Of a stretch of DNA of 64,000 nucleotides, positions 20,347 to 30,236 are shown piece by piece. The notes below the pieces were generated by a model, which worked only from the letters and a program-made list of their open reading frames with translations, did no database searches and had not been told where the DNA came from. Positions within the stretch are counted from its first letter, which is position 1. The number at the start of each line of letters is the position of its first letter. The stretch lies in NCBI RefSeq assembly GCF_003674065.1, contig NZ_RDBE01000001.1, positions 801,913 through 865,912 of the forward strand, read 5' to 3'. This DNA is from Nocardioides mangrovicus (lineage in GTDB: Bacteria; Actinomycetota; Actinomycetes; Propionibacteriales; Nocardioidaceae). The position numbers and the translations under genes were made by a program.

Positions 20347-22011
20347 CTACTTGATGGCGCTGTTGAGCTTGTTGACGTCCCAGCTGCCCAGCCCGGTGGT
20401 GAAGTCGTAGCCGGGCAGCGCGGTGTAGGCGCCGTTCGTGCCGACCACGACGTCGTGGAAGGACGCCGGGACGGTCGTCGGCGGCAGCGGCTGGGTGGTC
20501 TGGGCCTGGGCGTAGATGCCGTACAGCTTCGGTGAGGCGAAGCCGAGCTTGCCGCCGTGGCTGGAGTTCAGCCTCGTCCAGAGCCCCAGCGCGAGCGGCG
20601 AGGACAGGCTCGTGCCACCGATCTGCTCGTCGGCGCCGTCGACCGTGATGAGTGCGCCCGTGGTGGGGTCGGCGTCGAAGGCGACGTCGGGCACGCCGCG
20701 CAGGCCCGCGGCCGACGTCGGCACCACGCCGCTCTGCCAGTAGCCCGGCGTCTCGACCGGGCTGACGCCGCCGCCACCGGCGTTCCAGGCGACCTCGGCG
20801 GTGTAGGCGTCGGCGTCGGTCGTGGCCAACGTGGTGCCGCCGACGCCCACGACGTACGGCGAGGAGGCGGGGTACTCGGTGTCGGGCAGGCCAGCGCCGG
20901 GGACGCCGTTGGTCGGCGCGACCGCGCACGCGCTGCCGGTGTCGCCGCTGGAGGCGAAGAACGTCTGGCCCTGCACCGCGGCCTCGGCGAAGGCGATGTC
21001 GTCGACGGTCATCGACCCGTCCAGGAAGGGCAGCACGTCGCACTCGCCGAGCGAGGCGGAGCCGGCCTGGGCCTTGTCGTCGGAGACGAAGCGGTTGATC
21101 GAGCGGGCCAGGTCGGAGTTGGTGAGCGAGGTCGCCACGTAGACGTAGAGCTGCTTGGTGCTCGGCGCCGCGCCGGTGGAGGTCTGCGTGTCCAGGTCCC
21201 ACTCGTCGGCGCCGGCGGTGTCGGTGCTCTTGATGCCGGTGTACACCAGCGACACGGGCACCTGGCGGAGCTTGCGCTTGGCCTCGTAGGTGCGCAGGTC
21301 CTTGACCGTCTGCGTCAGGTCGCCCTCCGCGATCACCGCGAGCGACGTGCCGTCACCGGCCTTGGTGGCCTTGGCGTCGTAGACCGTCGGGAACTCGTCG
21401 GGGTAGAAGCCGGTCAGCTTCGGCAGGCTCGCGGCCTGGGGACGCACGGTGGCGCCCAGCGTGGAGAGGCCGAGCACGCCGGTGACCGTGCCGGCCAGCG
21501 ACGTCGGCACCTGCGCGGCGGCGGTGTTGGCCAGCACGGTGCGGCCGGACTGGGTGAAGCGGCCGATCGTGGTGTGGAAGGCCTGCTGGGCCTGGGCGAC
21601 GGTGGCGTCGGCGGTGACCTGCAGCCGGTTGCCGGCCACCGTCACGTTGGTCATCCCGGCGCTCTGCAGGTAGCTGCGCACGGCGTCGGCCTGGGCCTGG
21701 GTGGCGGCGAAGCGGTCGGTGAACTGCGCGGGGGTCAGGTACTGCTCGTAGGCGGCGTCACCCGGCGTGCTCTGGGCCTTGATGAGCGCGTCGAGACCGG
21801 CCCGGTCGCGCGGGGTGAGGCCGACGGTCAGGCGCAGCGGCGTGCTCGCCGGCGCGGACCCGAGCGCGGTGGCGCCGACCAGGCTGAGCGCGTCGGTGGC
21901 GGTGGGAGCCCAGCCGGTGTCGGCTGCACCGGCGGCCAGGTCGGGGGAGACGACGGCGAGGGCCGCGGCCGCGAGGGCGGCCAGGGCGATGCGGAGGTGC
22001 GAGCGACGCAT
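20347..22011 (-). CDS. S53 (sedolisin/kumamolisin) serine-carboxyl peptidase
   Basis: 554-aa secreted protease. A signal peptide covers residues 1-30, followed by a pro-kumamolisin activation domain (about 45-190, ending near GLSTLGATV). The catalytic residues fit the sedolisin pattern: E270 and D274 in GADEWDLDT, oxyanion D357 in SSGDTGS, nucleophile S468 in GGTSLSSP. The C-terminal DVVVGTNGAYTALPGYDFTTGLGSWDV is the calcium-binding region. Such enzymes mature and act at acidic pH outside the cell. A second, divergent S53 gene lies at 32890. Confidence 0.93.
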   Translation of the reverse strand: MRRSHLRIALAALAAAALAVVSPDLAAGAADTGWAPTATDALSLVGATALGSAPASTPLRLTVGLTPRDRAGLDALIKAQSTPGDAAYEQYLTPAQFTDRFAATQAQADAVRSYLQSAGMTNVTVAGNRLQVTADATVAQAQQAFHTTIGRFTQSGRTVLANTAAAQVPTSLAGTVTGVLGLSTLGATVRPQAASLPKLTGFYPDEFPTVYDAKATKAGDGTSLAVIAEGDLTQTVKDLRTYEAKRKLRQVPVSLVYTGIKSTDTAGADEWDLDTQTSTGAAPSTKQLYVYVATSLTNSDLARSINRFVSDDKAQAGSASLGECDVLPFLDGSMTVDDIAFAEAAVQGQTFFASSGDTGSACAVAPTNGVPGAGLPDTEYPASSPYVVGVGGTTLATTDADAYTAEVAWNAGGGGVSPVETPGYWQSGVVPTSAAGLRGVPDVAFDADPTTGALITVDGADEQIGGTSLSSPLALGLWTRLNSSHGGKLGFASPKLYGIYAQAQTTQPLPPTTVPASFHDVVVGTNGAYTALPGYDFTTGLGSWDVNKLNSAIK

Positions 22012-22153
22012 GGTGCTCCGATCGGCGAGGGGCGGGTGCTCCCGCCCGGGTACCGGTTCAACGACGTCGCCCGGGGATGGTTACTGACCGGTCACTTGTG
22101 TCTGGACCACACCGGCCCCGATGACGGCGCGGGTCGCGGCAGACTGGGGCGGC

Positions 22154-22570
22154 ATGGACCAACGCCTCAGCTTCGTCACGCTCGCGGTCGCCGACCTCGA
22201 CCGCACCCGCGCCTTCTACGTCGACGGGCTGGGCTGGACGCCCGAGATGGTCGTGCCGGGCGAGGTGCTGATGATCCGGGCCGGGGAGCGGCTGGTGCTC
22301 TCCTTCTGGGCCGAGTCGGGCTTCGAGGCCGAGGTCGGACCCATCCGCCGGGGCCAGGGCATCGTGCCCATCACGCTCGCGCACAACGTCGCCACCCCGG
22401 CCGAGGTCGACGCGGTGCTCGAGGTGGCCGCCTCGGCCGGCGCCGAGGTCTCGCCCGGCCAGCAGCGCGACTGGGGCGGCTACACCGGCTACTTCGCCGA
22501 CCCCGACGGCTTCCGCTGGGAGATCGCCACGAACCCCGGCGACATCGGCCGCCTGGTGCTGCCCGACTGA
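22154..22570 (+). CDS. VOC (glyoxalase/dioxygenase superfamily) protein
   Basis: 138-aa vicinal-oxygen-chelate fold protein with the two beta-alpha-beta-beta-beta modules: LSFVTLAVADLDRTRAFYVDGLGW and a second half ending YTGYFADPDGFRWEIATNP. Start ATG at 22154 is chosen because the homologous fold begins there; a longer frame opens at 22121. Members of this type are often fosfomycin/bleomycin-resistance-like or glyoxalase-like, but no specific activity can be read. It is divergent from the sedolisin gene. Confidence 0.85.
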   Translation: MDQRLSFVTLAVADLDRTRAFYVDGLGWTPEMVVPGEVLMIRAGERLVLSFWAESGFEAEVGPIRRGQGIVPITLAHNVATPAEVDAVLEVAASAGAEVSPGQQRDWGGYTGYFADPDGFRWEIATNPGDIGRLVLPD

Positions 22571-22581
22571 CCGGCACGCCC

Positions 22582-22587
22582 TAGGGT
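22582..22587 (+). promoter_or_regulatory. -10 box (TAGGGT) for leaderless GNAT gene
   Basis: TAGGGT is 6 nt before the GTG at 22594, right after the VOC stop. It suggests an independent, leaderless transcript. Confidence 0.55.
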
Positions 22588-22593
22588 CGAGCC

Positions 22594-23319
22594 GTGCCGA
22601 TCAACGACCACGGCCAACCCGTGGGCGAGCCCGTGCCGGACTGGTCGCCGCGCCCGGTGGTGGCGCCCGTGAGGCTGGTCGGGCGCACGGTGCGCGTCGA
22701 GCCGCTGGCCGAGGAGCACGTCGCCGACCTGTGGCAGGCGCTGTGCGTCGAGAGCCCGCCCTCGACGTGGACGTACCTGCCGTGGGGCCCCTACAGCGAC
22801 GCCGCCGGGGTGCGCGGCTACGTCGCCACCCTGCTGGACGACCCCGGTTGGGTGCCCCATGTGCTGGTGGTCGAGGGCCGCGCGCAGGGGGTGGCCTGCT
22901 ACCTGCGCAACGACGCGCCCAACGGCGTGGTCGAGGTGGGCGGCATCGGCTACGGCGCGGCGCTGCAGCGCACGGTCGCCGCCACCGAGGCGATGTACCT
23001 CATGGCGAGGCACGTCTTCGACGAGCTGGGCTACCGGCGCTACGAGTGGAAGTGTGACAGCCTCAACGAGCCCTCGCGCCGGGCCGCCACCCGGCTCGGG
23101 TTCGGCTACGAGGGCCGCTTCCGCCAGGCGCTGGTCTACAAGGGCCGCAACCGCGACACCGACTGGTTCGCGATGACCGACGGTGACTGGCCGGCGCTGC
23201 GCGCGGCGTACGAGTCGTGGCTGGATCCGGGCAACTTCGACGACGGCGGCCGTCAACGCGCTCCGCTCGCATGCCGGACGGCGAGTCCAGATCCTGGGAC
23301 GGGTGTCACACTGTCTTGA
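22594..23319 (+). CDS. GNAT acetyltransferase, RimJ/RimL-like
   Basis: 241-aa acyl-CoA-dependent N-acetyltransferase of the RimJ/RimL ribosomal-protein type. Visible are RTVRVEPLAEEHVADLW (strand 1/helix 1), the acetyl-CoA loop region GVVEVGGIGYGAALQRTVAATEAMYLM, and the C-terminal CDSLNEPSRRAATRLGFGYEGRFRQALVYKGRNRDTDWFAM typical of this subfamily. The last 30 residues run into the ilvB promoter region. It is followed on the same strand by the ilvBNC leader, with a plausible promoter overlapping its 3' end. Confidence 0.88.
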   Translation: MPINDHGQPVGEPVPDWSPRPVVAPVRLVGRTVRVEPLAEEHVADLWQALCVESPPSTWTYLPWGPYSDAAGVRGYVATLLDDPGWVPHVLVVEGRAQGVACYLRNDAPNGVVEVGGIGYGAALQRTVAATEAMYLMARHVFDELGYRRYEWKCDSLNEPSRRAATRLGFGYEGRFRQALVYKGRNRDTDWFAMTDGDWPALRAAYESWLDPGNFDDGGRQRAPLACRTASPDPGTGVTLS

Positions 23320-23345
23320 CCGGTCCCGGACGCAGACGAGAACCT
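23316..23345 (+). promoter_or_regulatory. Promoter of the ilvBNC leader
   Basis: TTGACC (23316-23321) and GAACCT (23340-23345) with an 18-bp spacer make a good vegetative promoter. Transcription would begin near 23352, the leader-peptide ATG. The -35 box overlaps the end of the GNAT gene. Confidence 0.55.
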
Positions 23346-23351
23346 AACCTC

Positions 23352-23399
23352 ATGCGTGAGCTTCTCCTCGTACGCCACCGGCGCGTAGGTCGGGCCTGA
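23352..23399 (+). CDS. ilvBNC leader peptide (15 aa)
   Basis: ATG-started 15-codon frame encoding MRELLLVRHRRVGRA, 111 bp upstream of ilvB. Three consecutive Leu codons (CTT CTC CTC) and two GTA Val codons stand out; CTT and GTA are rare in this genome. The stop codon lies in a small hairpin (GGCCTG-AGA-CAGGCC, 23393-23407), and a terminator follows. This is the classic layout of ribosome-mediated attenuation: stalling at Leu/Val codons under starvation would favour readthrough into ilvBNC. Confidence 0.85.
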   Translation: MRELLLVRHRRVGRA

Positions 23400-23456
23400 G
23401 ACAGGCCGCACCTCCGCGTCGTCCCTCCGTCTGCCGATCCGGCCGGAGGGTTTTTT
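23393..23456 (+). terminator. Attenuator of ilvBNC: pause hairpin plus terminator
   Basis: Pause hairpin at 23393-23407. The terminator stem is CCCTCCG (23423-23429) with CGGAGGG (23444-23450), followed by six T (23451-23456). It lies between the leader peptide and ilvB, so readthrough must be regulated. Confidence 0.85.
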
Positions 23457-23510
23457 GTTGCCCGACCCCCGTACCGAACCCGTGTCACCTGAACCGACGA
23501 AGGACATCCG

Positions 23511-25271
23511 ATGAGCCAGGACGCCCCCGGCGCGGCAGAGCGCGTCACCGGAGCGCAGAGCCTGATCCGGTCGCTCGAGGCGGCCGGTGCCGAGACCATC
23601 TTCGGCATCCCCGGCGGCGCGATCCTGCCCGCCTACGACCCGCTGTACGACTCCTCGATCCGCCACATCCTCGTGCGTCACGAGCAGGGCGCCGGCCACG
23701 CCGCCCAGGGCTACGCCGCCGCGAGCGGCCGGGTCGGGGTCTGCATGGCCACCAGCGGGCCGGGCGCCACGAACTTGGTGACGCCCATCGCCGACGCGCA
23801 CATGGACTCGGTGCCGATGGTCGCGGTCACCGGCCAGGTCGGGGAGTCGATGATCGGCACGGACGCCTTTCAGGAGGCCGACATCCGCGGCATCACGATG
23901 CCGATCACCAAGCACAACTACCTGGTGACCGACCCCGACCAGATCCCGCGGGTTGTGGCCGAGGCGTTCTACCTCGCCTCCACAGGCCGCCCCGGCCCGG
24001 TGCTCGTCGACGTCGCGAAGTCCGCTCTGCAGGCGCAGACCACCTTCGCCTGGCCCACCCAGCTCCACCTGCCCGGCTACCGACCCGTCACCAAGCCGCA
24101 CGCCAAGCAGATCCGCGAGGCGGCCAAGCTGATCACCGGGTCGCGCAAGCCCGTGCTCTACGTCGGCGGCGGCGTCATCCGCTCCGGCGCCAGCCGCGAG
24201 CTGCGGGTGCTGGCCGAGAAGACCGGCATGCCGGTGGTCACCACGCTGATGGCCCGCGGGGCGTTCCCCGACAGCCACCCGCAGAACCTCGGCATGCCCG
24301 GCATGCACGGCACGGTGGCCGCCGTGGCCGCGCTGCAGAAGAGCGACCTCATCATCAGCCTGGGCGCGCGCTTCGACGACCGTGTGACCGGCAACCTCGA
24401 CTCCTTTGCGCCGAACGCCAAGGTCGTCCACGCCGACATCGACCCCGCCGAGATCGGCAAGAACCGCCGGGCCGACGTGCCGATCGTGGGCGACGCCCGC
24501 GAGGTCATCGCCGACCTCATCGTGGCGCTGCAGGCGCTCGAGGACCACGGCGACACCGGCGACTTCGAGGCCTGGGTGGGCTTCCTCGCCGGCGTGAAGC
24601 AGCGCTACCCGCTGGGCTACGACACCCCGGCCGAGGGCCTCGCGCCGCAGTACGTCATCGAACGGCTCGGTGCCATCGCCGGCCCCGAGGCCGTCTACGC
24701 CTCCGGCGTCGGCCAGCACCAGATGTGGGCCTCGCACTTCATCACCTACGAGAACCCCCGCACGTGGATCAACTCCGGCGGCGCCGGCACCATGGGCTTC
24801 GGCGTGCCGGCCGCGATGGGGGCCAAGGTCGCCTGCCCGGACACGACCGTGTGGGCCATCGACGGCGACGGCTGCTTCCAGATGACCAACCAGGAGCTGG
24901 CCACCTGCACCCTCGAGGGCATCCCGATCAAGGTCGCCGTCATCAACAACGAGTCGCTGGGCATGGTCCGGCAGTGGCAGACGCTGTTCTACGAGGGGCG
25001 GTACTCCAACACCGACCTGCAGTCCAAGCGCATCCCGGACTTCGTCAAGCTCGCCGACGCTTACGGCGCCGTGGGGCTCTCCTGCGAGACGCCGGAGCAG
25101 GTCGACGCGACCATCGAGAAGGCCATGGAGATCGACGACGTGCCCGTGGTCGTCGACTTCCGCGTGCACCGCGACGCCATGGTGTGGCCGATGGTCGCCG
25201 CCGGCACCTCCAACGACGACATCAAGTACGCCCGCGACCTGGCTCCCGACTTCGACGAGGACGACCTCTGA
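23511..25271 (+). CDS. ilvB: Acetolactate synthase, large (catalytic) subunit
   Basis: 586-aa ThDP- and FAD-dependent enzyme that condenses pyruvate with pyruvate or 2-oxobutyrate, the committed step of Val/Leu/Ile synthesis. The catalytic Glu lies in [15 protein letters not shown] (residues ~56-70). The ThDP motif runs from [12 protein letters not shown] to [14 protein letters not shown]. The start at 23511 has an AAGGAC ribosome site 6 nt upstream. ilvN starts one base after its stop. Expression should be controlled by the attenuator just upstream. Confidence 0.97.
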   Translation: MSQDAPGAAERVTGAQSLIRSLEAAGAETIFGIPGGAILPAYDPLYDSSIRHILVRHEQGAGHAAQGYAAASGRVGVCMATSGPGATNLVTPIADAHMDSVPMVAVTGQVGESMIGTDAFQEADIRGITMPITKHNYLVTDPDQIPRVVAEAFYLASTGRPGPVLVDVAKSALQAQTTFAWPTQLHLPGYRPVTKPHAKQIREAAKLITGSRKPVLYVGGGVIRSGASRELRVLAEKTGMPVVTTLMARGAFPDSHPQNLGMPGMHGTVAAVAALQKSDLIISLGARFDDRVTGNLDSFAPNAKVVHADIDPAEIGKNRRADVPIVGDAREVIADLIVALQALEDHGDTGDFEAWVGFLAGVKQRYPLGYDTPAEGLAPQYVIERLGAIAGPEAVYASGVGQHQMWASHFITYENPRTWINSGGAGTMGFGVPAAMGAKVACPDTTVWAIDGDGCFQMTNQELATCTLEGIPIKVAVINNESLGMVRQWQTLFYEGRYSNTDLQSKRIPDFVKLADAYGAVGLSCETPEQVDATIEKAMEIDDVPVVVDFRVHRDAMVWPMVAAGTSNDDIKYARDLAPDFDEDDL

Positions 25272-25272
25272 C

Positions 25273-25806
25273 ATGGCCGAGTCCCACACCCTGTCCGTGC
25301 TCGTGGAGGACAAGCCCGGCGTGCTCGCCCGCATCGCCGGTCTCTTCAGCCGCCGCGGCTACAACATCACCTCGCTGGCGGTCGGTCCGACCGAGCACCC
25401 GGAGATCTCCCGCATGACCATCCGGGTCGAGGTGGAGGACTCCCCGCTCGAGCAGGTGACCAAGCAGCTCAACAAGCTGGTCGAGGTCATCAAGATCGTC
25501 GAGCTCGAGCCCCGCGAGGCCGTCGAGCGCGAGCTGCTGCTGGTCAAGGTCCGCGCCGACACCGCCACCCGCGGCCAGGTGCTCGATGCCGTGCAGCTGT
25601 TCCGGGCGAAGGTCGTCGACGTCGCCGTCGACGCGATCACCATCGAGGTGACCGGCAACCACGACAAGCTGCAGGACTTCTTGCGGGTGGTGGAGACCTT
25701 CGGCATCCGCGAGCTCGTCCAGAGCGGCATGGTCGCGGTGGGCCGCGGCTCGCGCTCGATCACCGAACGCACCCTGCGGCCCGCGCCCATCGCGTTGGCC
25801 GACTGA
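25273..25806 (+). CDS. ilvN: Acetolactate synthase, small (regulatory) subunit
   Basis: 177-aa regulatory subunit that activates IlvB and confers valine feedback inhibition. The ACT domain (residues 4-75) begins HTLSVLVEDKPGVLARIAGLFSRRGYNI. The C-terminal ALS_ss domain includes ELLLVKVRAD and FRAKVVDVAVDAITIEVTG. It is separated from ilvB by a single base, so the subunits are co-translated. Length is slightly longer than the usual 160-175 aa. Confidence 0.97.
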   Translation: MAESHTLSVLVEDKPGVLARIAGLFSRRGYNITSLAVGPTEHPEISRMTIRVEVEDSPLEQVTKQLNKLVEVIKIVELEPREAVERELLLVKVRADTATRGQVLDAVQLFRAKVVDVAVDAITIEVTGNHDKLQDFLRVVETFGIRELVQSGMVAVGRGSRSITERTLRPAPIALAD

Positions 25807-26880
<1,074 letters not shown>

Positions 26881-26896
26881 GGTGCTCGTCCACCCG

Positions 26897-26932
26897 GCGC
26901 GCCTCGAGGTCCCCGACCACCTCGAGGCGCGC
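26897..26932. terminator. Perfect 14-bp hairpin after ilvC
   Basis: Arms GCGCGCCTCGAGGT (26897-26910) and ACCTCGAGGCGCGC (26919-26932) with an 8-nt loop. The right arm touches the stop codon of the convergent gene ending at 26932, so it probably terminates both. No T-tract. Confidence 0.75.
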
Positions 26933-27492
26933 TAGCGGGTGATCGTGATCTGGTGCAGCGGCCGGACCCAGGCGTCCTCCCACCGGTCCTGCCCGCCGTG
27001 GACCACCAGCTCCGGGTGGGCGCTGCGCAGCGTGGCCAGCCAGGTGTGCCGCAGCAGGGCCAGTTCGACGGCGCCCTCGAAGCCGTGCGCCCCGATGCGC
27101 ACGCGCACGGTCTCCAGCACGCCCACCCGCGAGATCCCCTCGCCGAAGGACCCGAACGGATCGGCGGCGAAGACGCGAAGGCCGACGCACCAGTGCTCCA
27201 CCGGCTGCGCGCCGGCCCGGTGGGCCAGCGGTCCGGGCTTGACGTAGAAGCCGCACAGCACCTGGAAGGCGCCGGCCTGCTCGCCGGTCGCCGTGTGCAC
27301 CAGGTAGGTGCGGTAGCCGTCGTCGCGCCACGACGAGATGAGCCCCGGACGCCGGTACCTGGCGGGCTCGTAGGTCGGGGGGACGGCGGCGGCCGCGGCG
27401 ATGAGGGCGTTGCCCATGGTCGGGCGCCCCCCGGGCGTGGTGGGTGCCGCCACGACCAGGGGGGCGAGCAGCGACCGCGACGGTCCCCTCAT
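26932..27492 (-). CDS. Hypothetical protein, 186 aa
   Basis: I do not recognise this protein. It starts at ATG 27492, overlapping the stop of the upstream gene by 4 bp (ATGA), which supports both the start and co-expression. The N-terminal 20 residues are hydrophobic and proline-rich but not a clear signal peptide; an internal ATG at residue 26 (MGNALIAAAAAVPP) is an alternative start. The body (from YRRPGLISSW onward) is a mixed alpha/beta protein rich in Trp and aromatic residues, with no nucleotide or metal motif that I can identify. Codon use matches its neighbours. Confidence 0.7.
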   Translation of the reverse strand: MRGPSRSLLAPLVVAAPTTPGGRPTMGNALIAAAAAVPPTYEPARYRRPGLISSWRDDGYRTYLVHTATGEQAGAFQVLCGFYVKPGPLAHRAGAQPVEHWCVGLRVFAADPFGSFGEGISRVGVLETVRVRIGAHGFEGAVELALLRHTWLATLRSAHPELVVHGGQDRWEDAWVRPLHQITITR

Positions 27493-28301
27493 GCGATGCC
27501 CAGCCACGGCAGCTCGACGTCCGGGTCGAGCTCGCCCAGGAAGAGACCGGCCCGCTCGCGCCACGTGGCCATGGCGGCCTCCAGGGCGGCCACGCCGTAG
27601 TGGTCGGGGTCGTGGGGGAGCGACGAGTCGCCGGCCAGCACCACGCCGGCGGGAACGGTGCTCAGCCGCAGCCCCAGGAAGCGGTGACCCAGCCCGGTAC
27701 GCCAGGTGAAGTCCGACGGGGTCGGCCGATCGAGCGGGAGGCCGATCTGGGCCAGGGCGTCGGCCACCTGGGCCTGGGTCGTGCCGTGCAGCTCGATGCG
27801 CACCGGGCCGGCCTCGAGCCGGTGGCACCACACCCCGCGGACCTGCGCCGCGGCCAGCGAGCGGTCGCAGAGGGCCTCCTCCGGCGCGGGGTCGGGCTCG
27901 GCTCTGGTGAAGGCGGTCAGCAGGTTCGACCGGATCGCGTCGTAGCCGCCCGGGTTCGCCAGCGCACCCTTGATCGCGGCGTAGGTCGGCGTGGAGACGG
28001 TGGCGCGGTGGTGGTCGGATCGTGCGATCTCCAGCGTCCAGTCCTCGGCGGAACGGCCCTCGCCGATGCTCGTCGCTGCGGTGATGCGCCATGTCGCGTC
28101 GGTCAGGCGCCGGTACAGCAGCTGGCCGCTCCGTCCCAGGGAGAGCGCCGGCGTGCCGTCGCCCTCGAGCCTCAGCATGGCCGCCCGTACCCGGGCCGCG
28201 CTGAGCAGACTGCGCTCGAGGGCGGAGTCGGCGACGACGTGGTCGCGCGCCGACTCCGCCGCCACCCGGCGTCTGGTCAGCGACCTCCCGAGCAGCCCCA
28301 T
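27489..28301 (-). CDS. Hypothetical protein, 270 aa
   Basis: Unrecognised soluble protein. Start ATG at 28301 gives MGLLGRSLTRRRVAAESARD, an amphipathic, Arg-rich N-terminus. The middle (WRITAATSIGEGRSAEDWTLEIARSDHHRATV) looks like a beta-rich domain, and the C-terminus ends ELDPDVELPWLGIA. The frame is open far upstream, but that region is antisense to a sensor kinase. Gene pair 28301-26932 is divergent from the two-component system at 28500, with 198 bp between, so regulation by that system is possible but unproven. Confidence 0.7.
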   Translation of the reverse strand: MGLLGRSLTRRRVAAESARDHVVADSALERSLLSAARVRAAMLRLEGDGTPALSLGRSGQLLYRRLTDATWRITAATSIGEGRSAEDWTLEIARSDHHRATVSTPTYAAIKGALANPGGYDAIRSNLLTAFTRAEPDPAPEEALCDRSLAAAQVRGVWCHRLEAGPVRIELHGTTQAQVADALAQIGLPLDRPTPSDFTWRTGLGHRFLGLRLSTVPAGVVLAGDSSLPHDPDHYGVAALEAAMATWRERAGLFLGELDPDVELPWLGIA

Positions 28302-28499
28302 TCCAGCCTCCGCTTCGTGCCAGCAGGCGCCGGCGTCGTCCTCACCCCCCGGGAGGGCGACGTGCCGAGCCGGTCTTGTCGCCGCGCTGCCCGAGTCTGC
28401 GTCGAGCGCGTCGGCGCGGACACCGTGCTGGCACGGGGATCTAGACGAGAGGGCCGGTTCTGCGGCGAGGCGTGGTCTCGACGCCCGACGCGCACTAGC
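28302..28499. other. Intergenic region between divergent units
   Basis: 198 bp between the hypothetical pair and the histidine kinase. No convincing hairpin, repeat or small gene is visible. It must hold two divergent promoters. Confidence 0.4.
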
Positions 28500-30236
28500 G
28501 TGCGCGTCGTGGAGGTCGCGGTCCCGCCCGCGCGACGGGTGCTCGGGCCGCTGGCGCGGCCCGCCTGGTTGCCCGCCTGGCTGCCGGCCTGTGCCATAGG
28601 GCTGTCGTCGCTGACGGTGCTGGCCGAACCGCGAGACGTCCTCCACCCGGTGATCGGCCTGATGGAGGGCGCGCTGATCGCGTCGCTGGCCGTCGCGGGA
28701 GCGCTGCTGGTCGAGGACGACACGCAGCGTGGCAACGCCCTGCTGCTGTGGGTGGTCGGGGCGCTGCTCGCCGTCGAGCACCTGCACCTGGTGCCCCACT
28801 CGCCCTTCCCGATGCTGGGCTGGGTGGCCGGACCCGCGGCGGCCGTGGTGGTGGCCGTGGTCCTGGTGCGCTTCCCGGGACCGACGCTGTCGCCGCGAGG
28901 TCGCCGGTGGGCCGGCGCGGCCCTGGTCGTCCTGGTGGCGACCCGGCTCACGGTGAGCGTCCCGCCGCAGCGGCTGCGGCTGGGCTGGTGGCCGGCGCTG
29001 CCGCTGCCCGGCGCCGCGGCCGAGGCCGGCCTGCGGTTCGGCAACGCCTACCTGCTGGTGCTCGCATGCTGGTTCGTGGGCCTGATGGCCTGGCGGATCA
29101 CCCGTTCCCGAGGGCTCTCCCGTCACGAGCTGGCTCCGGTGGTGGCGGCGTCGCTGGGGGCCACGCTGGCCATCGCGGCCCACGTGGTCTCGGTGTTCAG
29201 CGGCCAGACCCAGGTCGGCCTCGGCGTGCTCGTCGCCGAGCAGGTCGGACTGCTCGCGGTGCCGGCCGGGTTCGTCTTCGCGGCGTCGCGGATGCGGGCC
29301 GCGCGCAGTGCCGTGGGGGACCTGCTGCTCGAGGTGCGCTCTTCCAGCAGCCCGACGCAGATCGAGGCGGCGCTGGCCACGACGCTCTCCGACCCCGGTC
29401 TCGCGCTGCACCTGTGGGCGGCCGAGGAGGAGCTGTTCCGCACCGCAGGCGGCCAGGCGCAGCAGCCGGCACCGGGCCCCGGCCGGATGGTCGTGCCGGT
29501 GGACGCCGAGGACGGCTCGCCGCTGGCGATCATCGTGACCGACGCCTCGGTCGCACGGCACGGCCAGCTGGTGCAGGCCAGCGTGGCCGCGGTACGGCTC
29601 GCCCTGCAGAACGCGGCGGCGACGGAGATGCTGCGCCGCTCGCGCACGCGGCTGGCCGAGGCCGAGCTGGCCGAGCGCAAGCGGCTCGAGCGCGACCTGC
29701 ACGACGGGGTGCAGCAGCGTCTGCTCGCCCTCGGGATGAGCATCGACCGGGTGGTGCACTCCGCGCCCGATGAGCAGACCAGGGACCTCGCGAAGGCCGC
29801 CGCGGAGCACGTGCAGGGCGCCATCGCCGACGTGCGCGACCTGGCGCGCGGCGTGCTCCCGGCGGTGCTCACCCAAAGCGGTCTGGCCGCGGCGGTGCAG
29901 AGCGCGGCCGAGCGGCTCCCGGTGGCGATCACCAGCTCCGTCCCGGGCCGACGATGGCCCCTGGCCGTCGAGGCGACGGCCTACTTCGTCATCTGCGAGG
30001 GCCTCAACAACGTGGTCAAGCACGCCGGGAGCCTTCGCGCCGAGGTCCTGGTCGACAGCGACGAGCACGTGCTGACGGTGACGGTCCGCGATGCCGGGCG
30101 CGGGGGCGCCAACGTCCACGGTGGGTCCGGGCTGCTCGGTCTGCGCGACCGCGTCGCCGCGATGGGCGGGACGATCAGCGTCGATTCGGTCGAAGGAGCA
30201 GGGACGTGCCTGGTGGCTCGCCTGCCCTACGAGTAG
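28500..30236 (+). CDS. Membrane sensor histidine kinase, NarL/DesK-like (HisKA_3)
   Basis: 578-aa sensor kinase. About seven or eight hydrophobic helices fill residues 20-270, then a GAF-like linker (~280-370), a dimerisation/phosphoacceptor motif ERKRLERDLHDGVQQRLLALG with phospho-His H401, and a GHKL ATPase domain (FVICEGLNNVVKHAG N-box; GGSGLLGLRDRVAAMGG G-box). The GTG at 28500 is the best start because the first helix follows soon after; GTG 28509 is an alternative. The response-regulator gene starts inside its last codons, so the two form one unit. Signal unknown; a multi-helix sensor with no large external loop suggests an intramembrane or lipid signal. Confidence 0.88.
   Translation: MRVVEVAVPPARRVLGPLARPAWLPAWLPACAIGLSSLTVLAEPRDVLHPVIGLMEGALIASLAVAGALLVEDDTQRGNALLLWVVGALLAVEHLHLVPHSPFPMLGWVAGPAAAVVVAVVLVRFPGPTLSPRGRRWAGAALVVLVATRLTVSVPPQRLRLGWWPALPLPGAAAEAGLRFGNAYLLVLACWFVGLMAWRITRSRGLSRHELAPVVAASLGATLAIAAHVVSVFSGQTQVGLGVLVAEQVGLLAVPAGFVFAASRMRAARSAVGDLLLEVRSSSSPTQIEAALATTLSDPGLALHLWAAEEELFRTAGGQAQQPAPGPGRMVVPVDAEDGSPLAIIVTDASVARHGQLVQASVAAVRLALQNAAATEMLRRSRTRLAEAELAERKRLERDLHDGVQQRLLALGMSIDRVVHSAPDEQTRDLAKAAAEHVQGAIADVRDLARGVLPAVLTQSGLAAAVQSAAERLPVAITSSVPGRRWPLAVEATAYFVICEGLNNVVKHAGSLRAEVLVDSDEHVLTVTVRDAGRGGANVHGGSGLLGLRDRVAAMGGTISVDSVEGAGTCLVARLPYE

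Noticed and set aside
22085-22094. TGACCGGTCA palindrome upstream of the sedolisin and VOC genes
   Set aside because: A 10-bp palindrome is expected by chance at this length in 64 kb; no second site or nearby regulator supports an operator.
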